From: Stappia indica
GTDB taxonomy: Bacteria; Pseudomonadota; Alphaproteobacteria; Rhizobiales; Stappiaceae
NCBI RefSeq assembly: GCF_001696535.1
Contig: NZ_MBQE01000002.1
Coordinates: 372,001-436,000, forward strand
Length of the DNA: 64,000 nucleotides
Reading direction: 5' to 3'
Below, piece after piece: positions 45,255 through 54,958 of the stretch; position 1 is the first letter of the stretch, and each line of letters opens with the position of its first letter. The notes beneath the pieces were generated by a model. The model made no database searches. It saw only the letters and a list, made by a program, of their open reading frames with translations, and was not told the origin of the DNA. Position numbers and translations under genes: made by a program.

Positions 45255-47570
45255 ATGCACTGGATCCAATTGGGAGCCCGCTATTCCAACCCGTCAAGGG
45301 TCCTGCTACTCGCCCTGTTGAAGGTGATGGGTCTTTTGTTGCTCGTCGCATGTCTGCCGTTCGAAGCGGGCGCTGCCGGTCGTCTTGAGCAGTTTCTGCC
45401 CAAGGTGCAGCCTGGCGAGCTGTTTGCCGGCGCTGACCGGTTCGGCAAGATCGAAGGCGATCCTCCTATGGCCTCCGTGTTTCGTGGCCAGGACCTTGTC
45501 GGACATGTCTATCTGAACTCCGACGTCACCAGCGCCATCGGCTATTCAGGCAAGCCCATCCACATTCTCGTTGGCATCGACGAAGCGGGCGTTATCCATG
45601 GCCTGAAGATGGTGGACCATCAGGAGCCGATCGTTCTGATCGGCATCCCTGAGGAGAAGGTTGTCGCGTCGCTCAATACGCTCATCGGACAGGACCTCGG
45701 GCGCGTCTCGGCCGGGGCAGTCCGACCGCCACAGGTTGATATCGTCAGCGGCGCCACGGTGACCGTACTGGTGATGGGGGACAGCGTCGTGCGATCTGCC
45801 GTGCGTCTGATCCGCGGCAATCGGCTTGGAGCGGCGCAGGCGCAGGTCACAGCGCCGACCGAGACCCGGGCCGTCGATCTCACCAGAAGCGAACTGCGCG
45901 ACTGGCACACGCTCGTCGGCGACGGGTCCGTGCGAGTCCTGCGACTGTCGGTGGGGGAGGTGAGCGAGGCATTCCGCGAGATTGGCCGTCCGGAAGCTGC
46001 GGAGCGACCCGAGACGCGCGATCCTCGAGATCAGTTCATCGAACTCTACATTGCCCCTGTCAGCGTACCGACGATCGGCCGCAGCCTGTTGGGGGATGTT
46101 CAGTACGAACGGCTGGTCCAGCGGCTGAAGCCGGGCCAGCAGGCCATTGTGGTGGCGGGTGACGGTGCCTATTCGTTCAAGGGCTCCGGCTACGTCCGCG
46201 GCGGCATCTTCGATCGCATCGAGCTTCTGCAGAGCGGCCAGGGTATCCGCTTCCGCGACCGCAACCACACCCGCTTAGGAGATCTGGCGGCAGAAGGCGC
46301 CCCGCGGTTGCGCGAGATCGCCCTCTTCGTCGTGCCGGAGGATTTCGATTTCGACGTGACCGAGCCTTGGGAGCTTCAGCTTTTGGTGCAGCGAAGCATA
46401 GGTGCGCGCGACAAGGCGACGCTGTCCTATGAACTCGGTTACACGCTGCCCGACCCGTATGTGACGGTGACGAAGGTACCCGCTATGTCCAGGGCGGCGG
46501 CGAGCGAGCAGGTCGCAAAGCCGGTGCCCGCGGTCCTCGACACCGCCACCGATGCGCTTCTGGCCTCGGACGAGGAGCCACTGTGGCAGCGCATCTGGAA
46601 GATGAATACGATTTCGATAGCCATCACCGTCGTGGCGCTGCTGATCCTGACCGCGATCTTCTTCTTCCAGGACTGGCTGGTCCGCCGTCCGGTACTTTTC
46701 GGTTGGATCCGGCGCGGCTATCTCGTCTTCACCCTGTTCTGGCTGGGCTGGTACGCCAATGCACAGTTGTCCGTGGTCAACGTGCTCACCTTCACAAATG
46801 CCCTTGTCTCCGACTTTAGCTGGGAGTTCTTCCTGTCCGCCCCGCTGATCTTCATCCTTTGGGCGGCGGTGGCGGCCGGGTTGCTGTTCTGGGGCCGTGG
46901 TCCGTTCTGTGGCTGGCTTTGCCCCTTTGGCGCCCTGCAGGAGCTCACCAACAACATCGCCCAATGGCTGAAGGTGCCGCAGATCAAGGTTCCCTTCGGC
47001 CTGCATGAGCGGCTCTGGCCGATCAAATATGTCATTTTCCTCGGTCTTTTCGGCCTGTCCTTCTATTCGGTGGCGATGGCCGAGATGGTGGCCGAGGTGG
47101 AGCCCTTCAAGACGGCCATCATTTTGAAGTTCGTTCGCGACTGGCCTTTCGTCGTCTTCGCCGTCGCGCTTCTCGTCGCGGGTCTGTTCATCGAGCGGTT
47201 CTACTGCCGCTACTTGTGCCCGCTCGGCGCCGCCTTGGCGATACCCGGGCGCATCCGGATGTTCGAATGGCTCAAGCGCTGGCCGGAATGTGGCTCGCCC
47301 TGCCAGCGCTGCGCGAAGGAATGCCCGGTGCAGTCCATCCATCCCGAGGGGCAGATCAACGTCAACGAATGCATCTACTGCATGAACTGCCAGGAACTTT
47401 ATCACGACGACCACCGCTGCCCGCACATGATCCAGGTTCGGTTGAAGCGCGAGAAGTTCATGGCCCTTTCCTCGCCCGCATCACGGGGCGAGGGGCCCGC
47501 AAAAACGGTCATTTCACACAAGGGAAACCGGATCGCAAAGCCGGATACGGCGACGCGACCCACCACCTGA
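45255..47570 (+). CDS. nosR: NosR, membrane flavo-iron-sulfur protein for N2O respiration
   Basis: A 771-aa NosR needed for expression and electron supply of N2O reductase. A signal-like helix is followed by a periplasmic FMN-binding domain with the flavin Thr in DIVSGATVT. Several membrane helices follow, with paired CXXXCP motifs CGWLCPFGAL and CRYLCPLGAA, and a C-terminal ferredoxin region CGSPCQRCAKECP and CIYCMNCQELYHDDHRCP for two clusters. The ATG at 45255 begins MHWIQLGARYSNPSRV and has GAGGG upstream. An in-frame start at 45171 would add 28 residues of poor character. It is the first gene of nosRZDFYLX. Confidence 0.95.
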   Translation: MHWIQLGARYSNPSRVLLLALLKVMGLLLLVACLPFEAGAAGRLEQFLPKVQPGELFAGADRFGKIEGDPPMASVFRGQDLVGHVYLNSDVTSAIGYSGKPIHILVGIDEAGVIHGLKMVDHQEPIVLIGIPEEKVVASLNTLIGQDLGRVSAGAVRPPQVDIVSGATVTVLVMGDSVVRSAVRLIRGNRLGAAQAQVTAPTETRAVDLTRSELRDWHTLVGDGSVRVLRLSVGEVSEAFREIGRPEAAERPETRDPRDQFIELYIAPVSVPTIGRSLLGDVQYERLVQRLKPGQQAIVVAGDGAYSFKGSGYVRGGIFDRIELLQSGQGIRFRDRNHTRLGDLAAEGAPRLREIALFVVPEDFDFDVTEPWELQLLVQRSIGARDKATLSYELGYTLPDPYVTVTKVPAMSRAAASEQVAKPVPAVLDTATDALLASDEEPLWQRIWKMNTISIAITVVALLILTAIFFFQDWLVRRPVLFGWIRRGYLVFTLFWLGWYANAQLSVVNVLTFTNALVSDFSWEFFLSAPLIFILWAAVAAGLLFWGRGPFCGWLCPFGALQELTNNIAQWLKVPQIKVPFGLHERLWPIKYVIFLGLFGLSFYSVAMAEMVAEVEPFKTAIILKFVRDWPFVVFAVALLVAGLFIERFYCRYLCPLGAALAIPGRIRMFEWLKRWPECGSPCQRCAKECPVQSIHPEGQINVNECIYCMNCQELYHDDHRCPHMIQVRLKREKFMALSSPASRGEGPAKTVISHKGNRIAKPDTATRPTT

Positions 47571-47588
47571 AGACAGAAGGAGTTAGTC

Positions 47589-49505
47589 ATGAGGTCGGAC
47601 GAAAAGAAAAACGGCATGAACCGGCGGCAACTGCTTGGCACAACGGCTGTGGTGGCAGCAGGTGCGACGGGCGTGGCCGGCGGCCTCACGATTTCGGCGG
47701 GCGCGATTCCGCCGGCCGCCGCGCAAGCAGCTGGCGACAATGCCTATGAGGTCAAGCCGGGTGAACTCGACGAGTACTATGTTTTCTTTTCCAGTGGCCA
47801 GACGGGCGAGATCCGGGTCGTCGGTGCGCCGTCGATGCGCGAAATGATGCGCATTCCGGTTTTCAATCGCGACAGTGCGACAGGCTGGGGGCAGACGAAC
47901 GAAAGCCGGAAGATTCTGACCGAGGGCCTGCTTCCGGAAACCAGGGAATTTCTCAAGGATAAAGGTGGTATTTACCTCAACGGCGACCTGCATCACCCGC
48001 ACCCATCCTTCACCGACGGCACCTATGACGGCCGGTACCTCTATGCCAACGACAAGGCCAATACCCGCGTCTGCCGCATCCGTCTCGACGTGATGAAATG
48101 TGACAAGATCATTCAGTTGCCGAACCAGCACACTGTGCACGGGTTGCGGGTACAGAAGTATCCGAAGACCGGCTACGTCTTCTGCAACGGCGAGGACCGC
48201 GTGCCTATCCCTAATGACGGCACGACGATGGACGACAGAAGTAGCTACCACGCCATCTTCACCGCCGTTGACGGTGAGACGATGGAGGTCGCCTGGCAGG
48301 TCATGGTCGATGGCAATCTTGACAATGTCGATGCCGACTATCAAGGCAAGTATGCCTTTGCCACCTGCTACAACTCCGAGGAGGGGGTGAACCTCGCCGA
48401 GATGATGGCGAACGAGCAGGACTGGATCGTCATCTTCAACCTGGCTCGTATCGAGGAGGCTGTGGCCAAAGGCGACTACCAGGAGCTTAATGGCGTTCCG
48501 GTCGTCGATGGCCGCAAGGGGTCGCCATATACGCGTTATGTTCCGGTACCGAACAGTCCACACGGGATCAACACCGCGCCGGACGGCATCCATGTGGTGG
48601 CGAACGGCAAACTTTCGCCGACGGTCACCGTGTTTGACGTCCGCAAGTTCGACGATCTCTTCGAGGACAAGATCGACCCGCGGGATACGGTCGTCGCCGA
48701 GCCGGAACTGGGCCTCGGGCCGTTGCACACCGCGTATGACGGCCGCGGCAACGCCTACACGACCTTGTTCATCGACAGCCAGATTTGCAAATGGAACATC
48801 GAGGACGCCAAACGTGCGTATGCCGGCGAACAGGCCGACCCGATCCGGCAGAAGCTGGATGTTCACTATCAGCCCGGCCACAATCACACCTCCATGGGGC
48901 AGACCAAGGAGGCGGATGGCAAATGGCTGATCTCGCTGAACAAGTTCTCGAAAGACCGCTATCTCAACGTAGGGCCGCTCAAGCCGGAAAACGACCAGCT
49001 CATCGACATTTCCGGCGATGAGATGGTGCTTGTGCACGACAACCCGACCTTTGCCGAGCCGCACGACGCGACGCTCGTGCACCGCTCCAAGATCAATCCG
49101 GTCCATGTCTGGAGCCGCGATGATCCGTTCTTTGCGGACGCGGTTGCGCAAGCCGAGGCCGATGGCATCGATCTCATGGCGGATTCTGAAGTCATTCGGG
49201 ATGGCAACAAGGTGCGGGTCTACATGACGTCGGTCGCGCCGGCGTTCGGTCTCGAGCAGTTCACGGTCAAACAAGGCGATGAAGTCACGGTTTATGTGAC
49301 AAATATCGATGAAGTTGAAGATCTGACGCATGGATTTTCCATAATAAACTATGGAATCAACATGGAGGTGGCGCCGCAAGCGACGGCATCGGTGACGTTC
49401 GTTGCCAGCAAGCCGGGTGTTTACTGGTACTATTGTTCATGGTTTTGCCATGCTATGCACATGGAAATGAAGGGGCGCATGCTTGTTGAGCCTCAGGGCG
49501 CCTGA
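47589..49505 (+). CDS. nosZ: Nitrous oxide reductase, clade I
   Basis: A 638-aa periplasmic enzyme reducing N2O to N2. A Tat signal [22 protein letters not shown] marks the clade I type. The CuZ-binding histidines appear in [41 protein letters not shown] and EPHDAT, one of the most complete sets to be expected. The CuA site is [16 protein letters not shown] at the C-terminus. The ATG follows AGAAGGAG closely. It depends on the following NosDFYL for copper-sulfur centre assembly. It overlaps nosD in TGATG. No damage is visible, so the enzyme should be active. Confidence 0.98.
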   Translation: MRSDEKKNGMNRRQLLGTTAVVAAGATGVAGGLTISAGAIPPAAAQAAGDNAYEVKPGELDEYYVFFSSGQTGEIRVVGAPSMREMMRIPVFNRDSATGWGQTNESRKILTEGLLPETREFLKDKGGIYLNGDLHHPHPSFTDGTYDGRYLYANDKANTRVCRIRLDVMKCDKIIQLPNQHTVHGLRVQKYPKTGYVFCNGEDRVPIPNDGTTMDDRSSYHAIFTAVDGETMEVAWQVMVDGNLDNVDADYQGKYAFATCYNSEEGVNLAEMMANEQDWIVIFNLARIEEAVAKGDYQELNGVPVVDGRKGSPYTRYVPVPNSPHGINTAPDGIHVVANGKLSPTVTVFDVRKFDDLFEDKIDPRDTVVAEPELGLGPLHTAYDGRGNAYTTLFIDSQICKWNIEDAKRAYAGEQADPIRQKLDVHYQPGHNHTSMGQTKEADGKWLISLNKFSKDRYLNVGPLKPENDQLIDISGDEMVLVHDNPTFAEPHDATLVHRSKINPVHVWSRDDPFFADAVAQAEADGIDLMADSEVIRDGNKVRVYMTSVAPAFGLEQFTVKQGDEVTVYVTNIDEVEDLTHGFSIINYGINMEVAPQATASVTFVASKPGVYWYYCSWFCHAMHMEMKGRMLVEPQGA

Positions 49506-50875
49506 TGTTCTATCGCGGCGTATTGACAATCGGGGTGGCGGCGTTTGTCGCCATTCCGGCTCTTCCGTCCTGGGGAGCGACTGTTCGCGTGGCTGCCGAG
49601 ATCGCGCCGCTTCAGGCGGCAATCGACCGTGCGGTTCCCGGTGATATCATCGCGCTCAAGAAGGGTGAGCACCAGGGGCCGATCACGATCGACAAGACGC
49701 TGACACTCGAAGGAGAGCCGGGTGCTGTGATCATCGGTAATGACAAGGGCAGCGTCATTACGGTGGAGGCTCCGCAAACTGTCATCCGTGGTTTGCAGAT
49801 AAAAGGCTCCGGAAAGAACCTGTTCGATATGGATTCCGGCGTCTTCCTCGCCCAAACGGCAAGGGGAGCGCGCGTCGAGGACAACGCCATCCTCGGTAAT
49901 CTCGTCGGCGTCTATATCCACGGAGCCGAGGACTCGCTGGTTAAAGGTAATCGAATCGTCGGCTTGCGCGAGGGGCGCACCAGTGAAGCCGGAGATGGCG
50001 TCTCCGTATGGAACGCGTCAGGCGCACAGGTTGTCGACAACGAGATCAGCTATGGCCGGGACGGCATTTTTACGAAAACAAGCAAACAAAACGTTTTCAA
50101 GGGGAATACGCTGAAGAGCGTTCGTTTTGGTATTCACTATATGTACACTAATAATAGTGAGATAAGCCAAAACGTTTCCCTGGGGAATACAGTGGGTTAT
50201 GCGATCATGTTTTCTGACAGGTTGCAAGTCACGGGTAATGTTTCTGACGGCGACCGCGACCACGGTCTGTTGCTGAACTACGCCAACGGGTCAACGATAT
50301 CCGGAAATATCGTACGTGGCCGGGAACTTCCGATCCAGAGATGGACGGCGGCGGCGAGAATCGGCGGGGTTCATGGTCTTCCTAGCGAGCCTCAGGCCAC
50401 CCGCAGCGCGCCTGGCGGCATGCGGCTCGGTCCGGAAAAATGCGTATTTATCTACAATGCGAACCGCAACCAGTTGAGCGGCAACTGGTTCGAGGGCTGC
50501 GCCATCGGCATCCATTTCACGGCCGGATCGGAAAGCAATGCGATGACCGACAATGCCTTCATCGGCAACAGGCACCAGGTCAAATATGTCGGCACACGGC
50601 ATCTTGATTGGTCAGTCAAGGGCCGGGGGAATTACTGGAGCGACAACCCGGCCTTCGATCTCGATGGTGACGGGATCAGTGATAGCCCCTACCGTCCGAA
50701 CGACATCATCGACAGGGTGTTGTGGACCGCCCCGCAGGCGAAGGTTCTCGTGAACAGCCCCGCGGTCCAGGTAATCCGCTGGGCACAGGCACAATTCCCG
50801 GCTCTCCTGCCCGGTGGCGTTGTTGACAGCCGGCCGCTGATGACGCCCCCAAGACCGATGCGGATGGAGCAATGA
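49505..50875 (+). CDS. nosD: NosD, periplasmic beta-helix copper chaperone component
   Basis: A 456-aa protein with a Sec signal ([25 protein letters not shown]) and many right-handed beta-helix repeats (VRGLQIKGSG, VEDNAILGNLVGVYIHG, LVKGNRIVG). The C-terminus has RGNYWSDNPAFDLDGDGISDSPY, typical of NosD. With NosF and NosY it delivers material for the CuZ centre of NosZ. Its ATG overlaps the nosZ stop by one base (TGATG), and its end overlaps nosF by 4 nt. Confidence 0.96.
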   Translation: MFYRGVLTIGVAAFVAIPALPSWGATVRVAAEIAPLQAAIDRAVPGDIIALKKGEHQGPITIDKTLTLEGEPGAVIIGNDKGSVITVEAPQTVIRGLQIKGSGKNLFDMDSGVFLAQTARGARVEDNAILGNLVGVYIHGAEDSLVKGNRIVGLREGRTSEAGDGVSVWNASGAQVVDNEISYGRDGIFTKTSKQNVFKGNTLKSVRFGIHYMYTNNSEISQNVSLGNTVGYAIMFSDRLQVTGNVSDGDRDHGLLLNYANGSTISGNIVRGRELPIQRWTAAARIGGVHGLPSEPQATRSAPGGMRLGPEKCVFIYNANRNQLSGNWFEGCAIGIHFTAGSESNAMTDNAFIGNRHQVKYVGTRHLDWSVKGRGNYWSDNPAFDLDGDGISDSPYRPNDIIDRVLWTAPQAKVLVNSPAVQVIRWAQAQFPALLPGGVVDSRPLMTPPRPMRMEQ

Positions 50876-51792
50876 TGGTCGAGACGATCCAAGCGTCGGG
50901 CGTTGCCAAGTCCTACGGTGCCGTGCAGGCGGTGCGGGAGCTCTCCTGTGTGTTTCGCGAAGGCGAGACCATCGCGCTCGTTGGTCACAATGGCGCCGGC
51001 AAGACGACGCTCATCAAGCTGATGCTTGGCCTGGTGAAGCCGACCGCCGGCATGGTCCGGGTCCTTGGCGAAGATCCGGCGGCCGGACAATTCGAAGCGC
51101 GGCGCAGGCTCGGCTATCTTCCAGAAAACGTTTCCTTCAACATGGCGTTGACGGGCCGCGAGACCCTTTCCTTCTACGCCCGGTTGAAGCGCGTGCCCGT
51201 GGAGACGACCGGAGCGCTGCTTGAGCGGGTGGGGCTGGCGGCTGCGGCCGACCGTCGCGTGGGCACCTATTCCAAGGGGATGCGCCAGCGGTTGGGACTG
51301 TCGCAGGCGCTTCTGGGGCAGCCGCGAGTGTTGCTGCTGGACGAGCCAACCACCGGCCTCGATCCGGCATTGCGCCGCAGCTTTTATGACATCGTCGCGG
51401 ACCTGCGCGCCGGCGGCGCGACCGTGCTGCTGTCCTCCCATGCGCTGACCGAGCTGGAAGGCAGGGCGGACCGCGTCGTGATCGTCGACCGGGGCGTCAA
51501 GATCGCCGACGGAACGCTCGACGATCTCCGGCGCATCGCCCCTCTGCCGACACGCATCCGCCTCACGCTGACCGGCGAGCCCGTTTCCGCAACCGACGAT
51601 TGGGCCCGCGCCGGCGGTTGGCGACGGGTCAACGGACGCCAGCTGGAGATCGACGCGGAACCGGGGGAGAAGGTCGGGGTGCTGCGCCGGGTCGCCGAGC
51701 AGGGCGCTCCCGTTGCCGACTTCGACGTGATGCCGCCGACGCTGGACGAGTTGTACGCGCATTTCCTTGAGGCGCGGGAGAGAAACGAATGA
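50872..51792 (+). CDS. nosF: NosF, ABC ATPase of the NosDFY complex
   Basis: A 306-aa ABC ATPase. Walker A is GHNGAGKTTL near residues 38-47, the signature is YSKGMRQRLGLSQALL, Walker B is LLLDEPTTGLDP, and the H-loop is SSHALTEL. It energises NosDFY, which supplies the CuZ centre of NosZ. A C-terminal 90-residue domain follows. The gene starts by overlapping nosD and ends by overlapping nosY (ATGA), so the stoichiometry is controlled by coupling. Confidence 0.96.
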   Translation: MMVETIQASGVAKSYGAVQAVRELSCVFREGETIALVGHNGAGKTTLIKLMLGLVKPTAGMVRVLGEDPAAGQFEARRRLGYLPENVSFNMALTGRETLSFYARLKRVPVETTGALLERVGLAAAADRRVGTYSKGMRQRLGLSQALLGQPRVLLLDEPTTGLDPALRRSFYDIVADLRAGGATVLLSSHALTELEGRADRVVIVDRGVKIADGTLDDLRRIAPLPTRIRLTLTGEPVSATDDWARAGGWRRVNGRQLEIDAEPGEKVGVLRRVAEQGAPVADFDVMPPTLDELYAHFLEARERNE

Positions 51793-52616
51793 CAAACGTC
51801 TTCATTATCGCCCGCAAGGAAATCCAGGAGGGGCTGCGCAACCGCTGGGTCCTCGCCACGACGCTGCTTCTGGCCGCGCTGGCCCTGACGCTGACCTTTC
51901 TCGGCAGCGCCCCGACCGGGAATGTCGGAGCCAGCGCGTTGGACGTCGTCATCGTCAGCCTGTCGAGCCTCTCGATCTTCCTCGTGCCGCTGATTGCTTT
52001 GCTGATTTCGCACGACGCCATCGTCGGGGAAATGGAGCGCGGCACCATGCTGCTGTTGCTCAGCTATCCGGTCGGGCGCTGGCAGGTGATCGCAGGCAAG
52101 TTTGCCGGCCATCTGGCCATCCTCGCCTTCGCCACCTTGCTTGGCTACGGTGCCGCTGCTGTTGCGCTGGCGGCGAGTGGCGCGGATATTGATCGAAGCA
52201 GCTTTGGCGCTTTCGCCTCGATGGTCCTGTCGTCGATGCTGCTCGGTGCCGTTTTTATCGCCATCGGCTACCTCGTCAGCACGCTGGTTCGAGAGCGCGG
52301 CACGGCTGGCGGCATTGCGGTTGGAGTGTGGCTGCTCTACGTGCTCATCTATGATATGGCGCTTCTGGGCCTGCTGGTTGTCGATCAGGGCCGCATCATC
52401 AGCGGTGGCGTGCTCAATGCTCTGCTTCTCGCCAATCCGACGGATGCGTACCGGCTGTTGAACCTGGGGGCCGGCAATATTAGTGCCCTGTCAGGCATGG
52501 GCGGCGTCGCGGAAAATATGGCGCTTTCACCGGGCGTGCTGATCGGCGCCTTGCTTCTCTGGGTAGCGGTACCACTGTCCGCTGCTGCTCTGGCTTTTTC
52601 CAGGAGGGAACTGTGA
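51789..52616 (+). CDS. nosY: NosY, ABC permease of the NosDFY complex
   Basis: A 275-aa inner-membrane protein with six predicted helices. It begins MTNVFIIARKEIQEGLRNRWVLATTLLLAALALTLTFLG, the usual NosY opening with the EIQEGLRNRW motif. It forms the membrane channel that works with NosF and NosD. It overlaps nosF by 4 nt and shares the GTGA junction with nosL. Confidence 0.95.
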   Translation: MTNVFIIARKEIQEGLRNRWVLATTLLLAALALTLTFLGSAPTGNVGASALDVVIVSLSSLSIFLVPLIALLISHDAIVGEMERGTMLLLLSYPVGRWQVIAGKFAGHLAILAFATLLGYGAAAVALAASGADIDRSSFGAFASMVLSSMLLGAVFIAIGYLVSTLVRERGTAGGIAVGVWLLYVLIYDMALLGLLVVDQGRIISGGVLNALLLANPTDAYRLLNLGAGNISALSGMGGVAENMALSPGVLIGALLLWVAVPLSAAALAFSRREL

Positions 52617-53140
52617 GACACCTGTGGTTCTTGGTTATCTCACTGGCAGCCCTGATCCTGGCAGGATGCAGCGAAGAGGCGCCCCCGGGGATGCCGAAAC
52701 CCTTTGCGCTCACAGAGGAAGCCATGGGACGCTATTGCGGGATGAATGTGCTCGAGCATGCCGGTCCGAAGGGACAGATCATTCTCGGCCCTGAGCCGAT
52801 ATGGTTCTCCTCGGCTCGCGATGCTGTTGCCTTTACCATGCTGCCCGAGGAACCCAAGAACTACTCCGCCATTTATGTGTCGGACATGTCGAAGGCGCCG
52901 AGTTGGGACAACCCCGGCGCGGAAAACTGGATCGACGCGCGGACGGCCTTCTACGTGATCGGAAGTTCAGCTCAAGGTGGGATGGGAGCGGCCGAGACGG
53001 TGCCGTTCTCTACCAAGGAAATGGCTGATCAGTTTGCGCAAGCGAATGGAGGTCAGGTGGTGACGTTCGAGAACATTCCCGTCGACTACGTGCTTGGCTC
53101 CGATCACACGGGGGCATCTGGGACACGGTCAGAAGAATAG
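52613..53140 (+). CDS. nosL: NosL, copper-binding lipoprotein
   Basis: A 175-aa lipoprotein. The signal MRHLWFLVISLAALILAGC ends in a lipobox LAGC, so Cys19 is the anchored residue. The copper site is the Met/Cys stretch MGRYCGMNVLEH and later Met residues. NosL passes copper to NosD/NosZ. The start codon is GTG overlapping the nosY stop. The protein ends in an acidic tail. Confidence 0.94.
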   Translation: MRHLWFLVISLAALILAGCSEEAPPGMPKPFALTEEAMGRYCGMNVLEHAGPKGQIILGPEPIWFSSARDAVAFTMLPEEPKNYSAIYVSDMSKAPSWDNPGAENWIDARTAFYVIGSSAQGGMGAAETVPFSTKEMADQFAQANGGQVVTFENIPVDYVLGSDHTGASGTRSEE

Positions 53141-53149
53141 GGGCATGCC

Positions 53150-54145
53150 ATGGGTGTCATGAACCGCCGTCGCTTTATTTCTATCACCGCCGCGGCCGCA
53201 GGATGCGGCCTTACCTTGTCGGGCGCCATTGCCGCAGTTCCCAGTCAGGAAGCGGTGAACTGGCGCGGGCGGGCGCTTGGTGCTTTGGCATCCCTTCGCA
53301 TCTACCATCCAGATCGAGCCATCGCCGAACGGCTTGTTCGACAAGTGATTAGGGAAGTCGACAGGCTTGAGGAGATCTTCAGTCTTTATCGTGCCGAGTC
53401 CGCACTTTCGCAATTGAATCGGATGGGAGCATTGGTCGCTCCTCCGTCGGACATGGTCGCTGTTCTTGAAACGTGCCGGAACGTCTGGGAACTGACTGAC
53501 GGCGCATTTGATCCGACGGTTCAGCCATTATGGACGGTGCTGGCGAGGCATTTTTCCGATCCAGATGCCGACAGGTCTGATCCTGCACCGGCCGATATCC
53601 GCGGTGCTCTCGAACTGGTCGGGTTCGACAAGGTGAAATTCGACCTCAACCGTATCGCGCTTAGCAGGCGCGGGATGGCTCTGACCTTCAATGGCATAGC
53701 TCAAGGGTATATCACGGATCGGGCTGTTGAACTCTTGCGGCGCGGCGGGATCGAAAAAAGCATGGTCAATCTCGGTGAGATCCGAGTGACCGGAACGAAA
53801 CCTGACGGTGGACCTTGGCGGGTCGCCATCGGGAACGATACTTTCCTTACGGACGGGCCGGAGATGCTGGAACTTGTCGACAAGGCAGTTGCCACATCGA
53901 GCGGGGCTGGCTTCAGTTTCGACTCTGCCGGCCGCTTCAACCATTTGATCGATCCGCGCAGTGGGGCGGGTTCGCATGGCAATAGACACGTTACCGTCGT
54001 TGCTCAGGATGCGATGCGAGCGGATGCTTATTCGACCGCCTTCAGCTTGATGCCCCGTGAAGACATCCGGACCGTGTTGCAGCGGGAGCACGATATTGAA
54101 GCTATAATTTCCGACGAGGGTGCTGGCATGGAGGCGCCTCGGTGA
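53150..54145 (+). CDS. nosX: NosX, ApbE-type FAD:protein FMN transferase
   Basis: A 331-aa Tat-exported ApbE-family enzyme. The signal is NRRRFISITAAAAGCGLTLSGA. The core has MTFNGIAQGYITDRAVELLRRGG, INLGE-type MVNLGEIRVTG and DPRSGAGS. It places FMN on the Thr of NosR. The gene follows nosL with a 9-bp gap and is the last of the nos core set. A tiny frame begins at its stop (54142-54204) and is not called. Confidence 0.93.
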   Translation: MGVMNRRRFISITAAAAGCGLTLSGAIAAVPSQEAVNWRGRALGALASLRIYHPDRAIAERLVRQVIREVDRLEEIFSLYRAESALSQLNRMGALVAPPSDMVAVLETCRNVWELTDGAFDPTVQPLWTVLARHFSDPDADRSDPAPADIRGALELVGFDKVKFDLNRIALSRRGMALTFNGIAQGYITDRAVELLRRGGIEKSMVNLGEIRVTGTKPDGGPWRVAIGNDTFLTDGPEMLELVDKAVATSSGAGFSFDSAGRFNHLIDPRSGAGSHGNRHVTVVAQDAMRADAYSTAFSLMPREDIRTVLQREHDIEAIISDEGAGMEAPR

Positions 54146-54281
54146 GCCGTGACATCTGGCTCAGACTGGCAGAAGCCATTCTTGTCTGGCTCCCGAAATC
54201 CTGAAGCCTACCAAGATGTGCCGGGGCAGAGCCGGTCAGTTCGCCCGGCGAGAGCCGCGTCAGAGCCTCGTCAGCCGAAGT

Positions 54282-54295
54282 TTGTTTCCCGACAA
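54282..54295 (+). promoter_or_regulatory. FNR/NnrR-type box upstream of the DUF2249 gene
   Basis: TTGTTTCCCGACAA fits TTG-N8-CAA, like the box before nosR. It lies 61 bp before the DUF2249 start, so that gene may have its own denitrification promoter besides read-through from nosX. Confidence 0.5.
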
Positions 54296-54355
54296 GGACG
54301 ATCTCTCGCGCGCGCCATAGGATCATGGACATCCGCATCACTATCGGAGCGTGCC

Positions 54356-54661
54356 ATGACTAATACACCGTACAATACCGACCAGCCTGTCGCTATCGTG
54401 GACCTGCGGTCGCTGCCAAGACCAGAACGTCACGTGTTGGTTTTCCGCCAGTATGACGCGCTGCATCCGGGCGAGTGTTTTGAACTGATCAATGATCACG
54501 ATCCGCAGGGGCTGCTTTACCAGTTTCAGCAAGCTGTTCCCGGTCAGTTTTCCTGGACCTATCGTATCCCGGGCCCTGTCGACTGGCACGTTCTCGTCGG
54601 TAAGGAAGCACTGGAGGAGTCGCAAAGACGCGATGATTGTTGCGGAGGCGGATGTGGGTGA
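54356..54661 (+). CDS. DUF2249 domain protein
   Basis: A 101-aa protein. The DUF2249 fold is visible in VDLRSLPRPERHVLVFRQYDALHPGECFELINDHDPQGLLYQF, and the C-terminus is Cys-rich: DDCCGGGCG. Such proteins sit in denitrification and nitric oxide response clusters and are thought to handle metal or NO-related chemistry. The start at 54356 follows GGAGCGTGCC. A terminator comes 10 bp after its stop. Confidence 0.85.
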   Translation: MTNTPYNTDQPVAIVDLRSLPRPERHVLVFRQYDALHPGECFELINDHDPQGLLYQFQQAVPGQFSWTYRIPGPVDWHVLVGKEALEESQRRDDCCGGGCG

Positions 54662-54671
54662 GACGAAATTG

Positions 54672-54698
54672 GGGCGCCGAATGGCGCTCTTTTCGTTT
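54672..54698 (+). terminator. Rho-independent terminator of the nos operon
   Basis: GGGCGCC-GAAT-GGCGCTC forms a seven-pair stem (one G-T pair), followed by TTTTCGTTTATT. It closes the nosR to DUF2249 transcription unit. The remaining 260 bp to the nnrS stop show no gene. Confidence 0.85.
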
Positions 54699-54958
54699 AT
54701 TGCGTTTCATCTCTGTATCGTGGCAGTCTTCTAACGTCGTGATACTCTACACGATTAAACGCGGCCCAACGTTTTGCTGGCCTGTACGTTTTTCACCTAC
54801 ACAGGGTAGTGAGCCATTTCTCTTTTCTGTCTACTGGCGGATATCCGAGAGCATCAGTTGCATGGTCCTCTGAGTCTCATGATCCGGCCGTCGGATGGTC
54901 GGCCGAGTTGGCATTGAGGCAGGAAGGCCATGTTCGCCCTGCCGGCAAGCGTCTGGCG

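Noticed and set aside
47583-49379. 598-codon open frame opposite nosZ
   Set aside because: nosZ has every family motif on the other strand. The opposite frame reads like a mirror of its codons and has no family match.
54142-54204. 20-codon frame starting in a GTGA overlap at the nosX stop
   Set aside because: Too short, no ribosome site and no known peptide. It could be a remnant, but I cannot support it.
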